Positions 21,896 to 30,800 of a stretch of DNA of 64,000 nucleotides are shown here, one piece after another. The translations under genes were made by a program, and so were the position numbers. The stretch is from Patiria miniata (Eukaryota; Echinodermata; Asteroidea; Valvatida; Asterinidae), in assembly GCF_015706575.1 (NCBI RefSeq), contig NW_024037050.1, positions 1,736,001 to 1,800,000 of the forward strand, written 5' to 3'. Numbering within the stretch: the stretch's first letter is position 1; the number at the start of each line of letters is the position of its first letter. A model generated the notes under the pieces. It ran no database searches, had not been told where the DNA came from, and was given only the letters and a program-made list of their open reading frames with translations.

Positions 21896-24800
21896 GTACG
21901 TGCATGCTCAGAAACATTAACGTGATTGAAAATTACAAAGAAAGGAGACATAACCTTTATGTTGGCAAGCATACATTTTTTCCGCCTTAGAAGCAACATT
22001 TGTCATTGTATATTTTGACAGACTGGCTACATGTACATTGTAAATGCAGTGACTTCCTTCTTGTGAACCATACAAGTGAGATTGAAAAAAAAACCCCAAA
22101 CATTGAAACACTCAAGATTCCTTCTCAGAAGAGAGGGTAAAAAAAAAGCAAATGAATTTAGTGAGCTAGAATAGACAACACAATCAAGAAAGAAAGTTTT
22201 GTCCTTGTAATGTACTGTTCAAAACTCAATGCTTTCGAAGGTCCAAAAAGCTTGTCACTCAATGTTCCATTTTGTTCCCGAAGACGTGGTTTTAAATCCA
22301 TAGATCTACAGTCATGTTCCCTTTGTTCTTTACATGCCAAAGTCTGTGCGATTAAAAAAAAAACCCATCTGTACTTAAAATTTATAGGTTTGTTCTGACA
22401 TAAATAACAGAGAAAATGAAATTGTGTGTACATTTTATGATGCCAGTTAAGAGATTGCATTTCTCCGGATGACTCCAAATAAAAAACAGCTTCAGTCAAT
22501 TTCCCTCAAATTTTCTTTTAGCTCCAAAAATCCCAGTCACTTTTTCGTAAAAGTCAAATTTTGAATTTGGCCTGAATTCAGCGTCCGAGACGCGTTCTCA
22601 CTGAGCCGACAAATTATAGCAACCGCGCGTGTGTGCGTCTTGCCAATGCCTGCGCGCTTGGCCGAATAACAAAACGTAACGCCAGTTACTTTTCGGATGG
22701 CTGCAAATGATTACAGCTTTAAATTGTACTGGAGGACACAGGTTCAAATAAACAAGTCAGGTTTCCTATCTTTTTTTTATACCGAAATTCATGCCTTCAC
22801 CAAGTCTCCATCAAGATTTTGTCCGAAAACCTCCTTTTATTTGAAGCAGTAATATGTTTTTTTGTGCTGACCGTGTCCAAATAGTTGACAGTTTTGTCCT
22901 CATTGTATTTTTCTGACAGACTGCGGACAGACGTACCTACAAAGATCAAGCGGTAATATTACGAGCCCCAACTACCCCCGCAACTACCCTGACGATGCTG
23001 CCTGCAAGTGGCACATCTCGCTGGCCAGTACGGAGATCATCACCGTCAGGTGAGAGCAAGAGGGTACATGAAGAGAGACGACATTGGGCGTGGGAACAAT
23101 TCCATGGAGCTGTTAAACACAGACAAAAAATGTGCTTCTAGGTTACCAGCCAAAACGTCGTGCAGTGTGTATGGACTCCGAACAAGAGGGGGCAGTTTTT
23201 GTGTCGCCTGAACAAAGTTCTAAATTCTGTGTGACCCTAAACACCAGAGCTACATGTGGGGTACTGCACACAAAGGGAACAAAAGTGCCGACTTGTACCC
23301 CACAATTTTTCCTTTGAAAAATGGTACCCCAGAAGTGAATTATAAAGAAAATGGATAAAAGGACAACAATGCAAGTACCCCAGAACTCCCATCTGCTGGA
23401 ATGTCAGGACATGTTAGACCGTATCCCGGTATGTAGATTTGTACATGTACCGGTATGTTAAAGTTTAGGTTAAGTTTTTGAGAAAAAAAAGGTATAACTG
23501 CTATGTACATGCTTTCATGGATTTTAATGAAACTTGGATGCAGTGACCCTCGGGTGGGAAGACACAATTCTTTATCGGATCACTGAGGTCAAAGGTCATG
23601 TAGGGGTCATTAGAGGTCATTGTTCAAATTCGCTTCAAATGTTTCTTTGTCTACAAAACTTGGTGGATTTTGATGAATCTTGGCGGGAGTGATCCTTGGG
23701 TGGGGGTCTTCACAAATCTGCCGGAAATGGAGGTCAAAGGTCATCTAGGAGTCATAGGATTTTCAACTTCATACAGTGCCCGGTTCTGGAGATAATTGAC
23801 GTACAGACAGACAGACAGAGATTCCAGGAATTATAGTATAGATAGAAAGTTTATACTGATATCGTGTATTTGGTTTTTGTTCCAAACAGATTCATCTCTT
23901 TTAACACCATTGCGACTAAGAACTGCAATATTGGGGGCAAGTTGACAATTGATGTAGGTGACATCGAAGTGCCTTACTGCGGTTCAACGTTACCCGATCC
24001 TTACATCTCAGTGCCAGGGCCCACGCAGGCCATCATCAAGTTCACGAGCACCACCATGGTCTCCTCAAGCGGCTTCATGATCGAATATTTTAAAGGTATG
24101 TAAACATAGGGATTCACAGTGGACTGTGTGCACAAGAACCCCCTCAACAGCGATAAAGAGAAAGTTGGGGGAGACCGCTGGAACAGACATTGGAACGCAT
24201 TACCATTGGCGCTTGACGCTCACGTAAAGACGCTGCAGGTTCGAGAATGCTCAGGATAAAATGAGTCGTGTGTACTTTGCCAACCAGCAGGCGCATGCTG
24301 TTTGTGCACCCACTTGGGCTCTCCAAAATGGTCAAAAAGCACCATTTACTGTTGTTGCATGGAGCCCAAACAGTACATAAACCAGCAGTTATCTGTGGAG
24401 AATACCGTGTTTTTCGCAGTGTTTTTCACAAGGCTGATTTTTTTTCTTTTCTTCTTCTTTTACCTCTTCCTTGTTCTTCTAAATAAATCCCATTGACTTT
24501 GTACAAAAAAGAAATGAATTCGATCGTAAAAAAAATCCTCCAAAGCCTGAGATTAGAAAAAAAAAAAGTCTGGGTACGAAACGGAGATACAAACTCGTAC
24601 CGCGAGAACCCCTGGTGATACAAAATCACGACTCTACCGACTGAGCTGTCGCACTGCTCGATAAATCGTGGAAAAAATTTGCGGCCAGTCTACCTTGCGA
24701 GAAATGAATTTGTAAAGTAATTACCCATACACTAAACATGGGCTGATATTTCTTTGGTTAGTTTTGTGTGTCATTCAGAAGTGAATAACTATCGTTTTGC

Positions 24801-27800
24801 TTGAAAAACTCAAAATCTCTTCAGATCTCAAAAAAATCATGAAGCATGACCGTGTTTCCTTTAACACGAATCTTAGATTTGAACTTTCTTCCATTCTTCG
24901 TGCCTACAGGAGAGAGTTCGACCAGCTCTTGCCCCCGCAACCAGTTTCGCTGTGGAGTCGGCAATTGCATACCGCAATGGTGGGTCTGTGATGACATGTA
25001 TGAATGCAGCGACAACTCGGATGAGGCCAACTGCATAAACGGTAATAACCAAAGGAGAGAAGTCCAGAGTTCAATGGCTTGTCAGGATAGTAGGATGCAT
25101 TGGGAGACGTGAGCTGAAGCCACAGTATCTAATGTGGATGGCTCGTGGGCACGTGTGGTCTTGCGGTGGGGCACAGGATTCATGATCGAGAGGTTGTGAG
25201 TTCAAGCCCCATTATGGCCATGCGTGTTGTACCCTTGAGTAAGGTGCTTTACCTCAATTACTCCTCTCAACCCAGGTGTTAAATGCGTACCGGCATTATT
25301 TAATGCTGGGAAGGTAACAGACTCGCTGTGGAGGAGGTGTGGCGATCCCCCCACAGCAGCATATGAGTCTGGCCCAATCGCTAAACGAAAGAGAGATGGG
25401 CACTTGTCAGAATATGACAATTTCCTTGTGAAACCTTAGCAAAAATGTCATGAGATTCCGGGGTTTGCATATTTCACAGCACAGCCAGAAATAACAGGTT
25501 TCTCAATTGGAAATAAAACTGACAAAATAACTTTGTTTGTTTTATGGTCAACCCAGTGCATACGACACCATCGCTGCAGTGTCCTTCCCACACGTTTCTC
25601 TGCCATCAACTATCAGACAACATGCAAGCTTGCCTGCCAGAGTCGCTCAAGTGTGATGGCCACCAAGACTGCGTGAATAACGATGACGAAACGGCCTGCC
25701 AGTCGGTCTGCAATCATGTCCTGAAAGGTGAGAGGTCAAGTTTGGGTTAAGGGTTAACAAGACGGGTTTCGTGAGAGCAGTTACAGGTAGAGGTAGTGCT
25801 GTGCAACTAGTAAAATTCACCAGCTGGGTAGAGGTGTGAAAACACGTGACATTTTCTGTACATGCAATAAAAAAAAAAGATGTACTGCTTGCCCAAATTT
25901 TCGAAATTTTGTATTGCAGAGCAAGAACTTTGTTGAATTTTGGTGGCACCTTCCATAAAGATTTGTAAACCCTTTTACTTTCCATCTTTGGTTTGGTTGT
26001 TAGTAATTGTACCTTTTTTATTTATTTTATTTTTTTTAACTATAGGAACCAATGGTAATTTTGAATCGCCCAATTTCCCCGACGGGTATGACCCAAATCT
26101 GGACTGTCTCTGGCTCCTGACGGTTGATGAGGGCGCAATTATCCAACTTCGCTTTTACGAGTTTGATCTGGAGACAAAGGTCAACACAGATTATGTCAAG
26201 GTGTACGACGGTTTGGAGGCAACGGTACGTCCATGTTTTGAACATGAATTTGGTGTCAATGCCTGCAAATGAATAGCTGAACCGCTGCAAATAAACAGCC
26301 CTTTCATTTGGCAAGTCCAAGCCCTAAGAAAGAGTGCATGTACATGAACAGTAACAAAGGAATGCCTAAATTGTTGTGGTTCAAATGAATAGCTTGTGGA
26401 GTGCTGTGGCCTTGTGGTTAAGGGCATCGGATTTGTGGTCTGTGGGTAATTCTGCAGGTGGTGGGTTTGAGTCCAGCTGGGGTCACGGTGCGTGTGCCCT
26501 TGAGCAAGGCACTTTGTCACTCATTGCTTACCCAGGAGTAAATGGGGTACCTGTGAGGGCAGAGATGGTTGTTGTGATTGAATTAGCTTCTTTGCGCCTA
26601 ACAGGTCCAGTGGTTAACAGGTCCAGAACACCATGGCCAAGTGGTCACGGTGTTTGACTCGTGTACGAAGGTGCATGGGTTCGAACCCGGCCAGGAACAT
26701 GGTGTTTGTGTCCTTGGGCAAGACATTTAACTACAATACCTACAATTGCCTCTCTCCACCTGGGAGTATAAATTGATCGCTGATATCAGCTGCAGCGTGG
26801 TCCCATGGCCTGATGAATGGGGTTATAATTGTAAAGCGCTTTGAGATTGTTGATACGAATTATTATTATTATTATTAGGCTGCGTCAAGCTATATACTCC
26901 CCAGGGAACTGAGATAGTATTTGGAATGTTTCATGGGCCCAATGAGCAGGGGTAATAATGATGTAGCATCTTGAGCACCAGTCCTGATGGAGACGTGCAC
27001 TTTATGAATATCCACTATTATTATTGTTATTATCATAGCTTGTGACGTGACTTTGGACTATCCCGTCCTAAAAGATTGTTGATACTATGGAAAGCGCTAT
27101 ATAAGCACAATTATTAATATTATTATTAGGCTGTATCGAGCTTGTAATGGATTTGTGACGGACTCGACTCGAGAATTTAATTTTTTTGTCTGGTTTCTAT
27201 TTCTTGTGATGTTAACAGCAGGATAATTATATAGACACCTATTACGGCGCCAAAGGTGTAAAAGACAACAAGGATACCCACATTCCACCTACGGTGATAG
27301 AGGGCACAGGGAACACGCTAAGAGTTAGCCTGGTAACCGATGCCAAGGTGTCTGCGAGCGGATTTAATGCCACCTACCAGATTAAAGGTATATTATTGAC
27401 CTTGCAACAACTTTGGTTCACACATGTACACTTATGATGTATGCACAGGGTCACTTGCATTAAACCCAAAAGTACCCTGCCAAATTGAAAAAACAAGGGC
27501 CCTTGTTGCTTACAACCATCCTCAATCCTCCAAAATCCTCCAAAATTTTCCAAAATTTTGCAACTCCGCCTAAATTTTTCAAATTTGTCAGACAGTCCTG
27601 CCTCAAAATGCATTCATCCTCAATCCTCCAAAATCCTCCTCATCCCAAAACTTTGCACTCGTGTTTAAATGAAGGATAACCAACGCCAAATCCTTCAAAA
27701 TCATCAGACAGTCCTGCCTCAAAATGCATTCATCCTCAATCCTCCAAAATCCTCTTGTGCTTCAATCACCATTCATCCTCAATCCTCCAAAATCCTCATG

Positions 27801-30800
27801 TGCTTCAATCACCATTAATCCTCAATCCTCCAGAATCCTCATTTGATTCAATCACCATTCATCCTCAATCCTCTAGAATCCTCCAAAACCGCCAGGAGGA
27901 TTTTGGAGGAGTGAGGTGGGTTAGGGTTAAAGATCCTACTGGTACTATACACCCTGTAAAATGTGTGTCTGGCTTGCTTTCATGTAAAAGAAATCAAGAA
28001 ATGTACATGTAGGTGATTTTCACTGATCAGTCAGTTGACTGAGTTTTGGAATAAAGAGTGCTATTGAGGAAATTAGGTTTCATGATCAAAAGCTTGTGCA
28101 TGGGTTTTCACTGTTTTTGTGAAAAGTGTAATATCCATTGAGCTGAATCGTATTAGGTTTTGAACATTCTTCTTCAGATTTGAGTGGTGTTATTATTGGA
28201 GACAAACAAAATTCATGAAATGCACATGATCCCACAAGTGCCTTTAAGGTTTTGTGGGGACGTAAAACACTGTTGGAACACTCCATCTTTTCTGTCCGAA
28301 TTTTCCTAAAAATCAAGAATCATCTCTCAATGCTTCATCTCAGGACACTTGGCGTGTGTACATACAATGTACTGACAAGTTGTATTTATGTTGTGCGATA
28401 TGCCATTTCAATGTGAAAAGGTATTTGTTGTGTGGTGGAAATGGTTAGAATATTCCACCTCAATTCAGATTCATATTGTGCAAACTACATTTTCTTTTCC
28501 CCCACCAACTAGTAGTTTTTAGGCATGTAACTCATTCTCCTCGGACCAGCTGATATCCATGATTTTTTTGGTACTTCCCATATGTGCCATTAAAATTGAA
28601 AAAAAGAAAAAGTGTACAATGTCTTCTGTAGTGTTGAAATGTCCACTTTTTAGTGTGTGTGAGATCTGAGTCAGTTCTGACGTCTCTGGAATATGAGCAC
28701 AGGTTTTATTTGATTCATTTTGTGTTGCATGGTCCTTCAGGTCGATGCTTAGAAGGCCAAACGTCGTGCGGGCCTGGTGACAATAACTGCTACGATGACA
28801 AGCTGGAGCGTTGCGATAACCACCTTACCTGCATGAGAGGCCAAGACGAGCTTAACTGCCATGGTAAGTTAACATGTCAGTGACCACACCTCTCTCAATG
28901 AGTGACAGTGCATATCCAGACCAGTGCCTCGTTGAGACGCCATTCTGTGATCTATATATATAAGAGAGAAGTTTACTCGCCCCTGAGACGATGTTTGCTC
29001 CTGAAAGGATCCGAGACCGCGGGCTCCCGCAGCGCCAAAATCGCTCCACGTCCGTGGAAAAATGCGGAGGGTGTCTTCCGCCGGGTCGGACGCTTCGGGT
29101 CGTCCTGATTTTCCTGTACGGACCGGCGATCCGTTTCGTCGATTTTTCGTGACTGCATTTTGCACAGGAATTTGCCGTCGTGTGTGCTTTCACGTTGACT
29201 GCCTGGCCGCCCCCCGTGCTGGCTTTTCTGCGTGTCTAGACTGTGCGAGGTCAACGAGGTCAACGTAGGGGTTTCGTTTACGTGTTCTACTCGGCCGTTC
29301 TGCAAAAGTGTTCACCAAACGTTAGTATGGGGTGACCTTGGTAAAATATTTTTTGTCCATGGTGCGTGGCCACCAAGTGTCCCAATTCTTTCATATGTTT
29401 CGCTTGCCGCCCCTGTGCCGAGTGCAACGAATACTCAGAAGGACTACACATTAGTATGCCTAGCGCGGTCTGACCAATCGAAAGTCTACACTGCGTGGTA
29501 CTTCCCGGCGATGCGTAAAACCGTCACTGGCAACGCGTACTGCAGCCTGCTCCACACCCTGGAAATGAGGTTGAGTCTACAGTGCTCGCTATTTGAAGCA
29601 CAAGCATGTGACGTCGCGTGATAGAGTGCTGTTGCTTCCATAATGTGTTTACAGCTCCATGCTTCCATGCGATGTCGCGCAGAACGCACCTGGTGCGTTG
29701 CGTTTTGAATTTAGAACTACAAAATTCTGACTCCCTGGTAGTGTTGCGCATGCCTACGTGAGGATTGTGAACGTTCAACCAATGAAACGATAAGAGGCAC
29801 TGGGTTTTTAGGAGTCCACATTTTATGTGACACTGGAAAGTGTTTAAGACCAGCTAGCCATGTCTTTATCATCCATTTAAGACTGGCCACGTGACGGGCT
29901 CTCGACCAATAGGAATGCGTAAACTGTCTTAGGTATTTATGAATGGGACATATTGAGTGCGGTTTAAAGGTAATGTACAACATTTGCAAAGATCAAAAAA
30001 CGACCTACCAAATTATTGTGAAAAACCAATACTTGACTTAAGTGGAGAATTGTCTCAAGCATCCTGTGAAGTCATGGCACCTGGTGTGCTGTTATTTTAA
30101 GAAAAGTTGAGTTTTGGTATCAAACGACCGAGTTATGGGGACATTCTGCTGTACCCACAGCCTTTTCGGTCCGCACAAATGCCTCTTAGAGACAAGTGTG
30201 TGTTCCCACAACTACAAAACAAGAATGTGTGCATGTTCATTGATGAATTGAGGACAGGTTCCAAGTCGAGGACAACCTTGATTAGAAAATGTGTACAAAC
30301 CCAATGAGAGTATAACAAAGGAAAAGGGAGGAGGAACAATAGAAAATCCTTGATTTACACCATAAGGCCAAAAAAAAAGTCTCCGGTTTCTGGTATGCGC
30401 GCGCGTCGCCGTAGCCATGCGCGTCGGCAAAATGAAAAAGTTTTTTTTTCAATGAAAGATGATGTCTCAAAACCGCCAAACTCACTGGTTTGACTGGAAT
30501 CCTGCTGCTGCACAATTTTAACGTGTTTTTAGATTGGGTTATGGTCGAGAATAAGCTTTATGTGGCCTCTCTGGACTCCCATATATTTGCACTAAGTTTA
30601 GTCGGGCACCATTTGCAGTCATCAGCCGACATTCGAAGCCAAAAAATCTGGTTAAAAAAAAAAAAGCCGCGTCGCCGCACCACTTTTTGGGCAAGCTCCA
30701 TACCAGAAACCGGAGACTTTTTTTTTGGGGGCCTAAACAAACCTGTATGTATGTGTTCATCTTTGGAAAAATGATGTAAGCTGTTCATGAAGCAGGCGTT

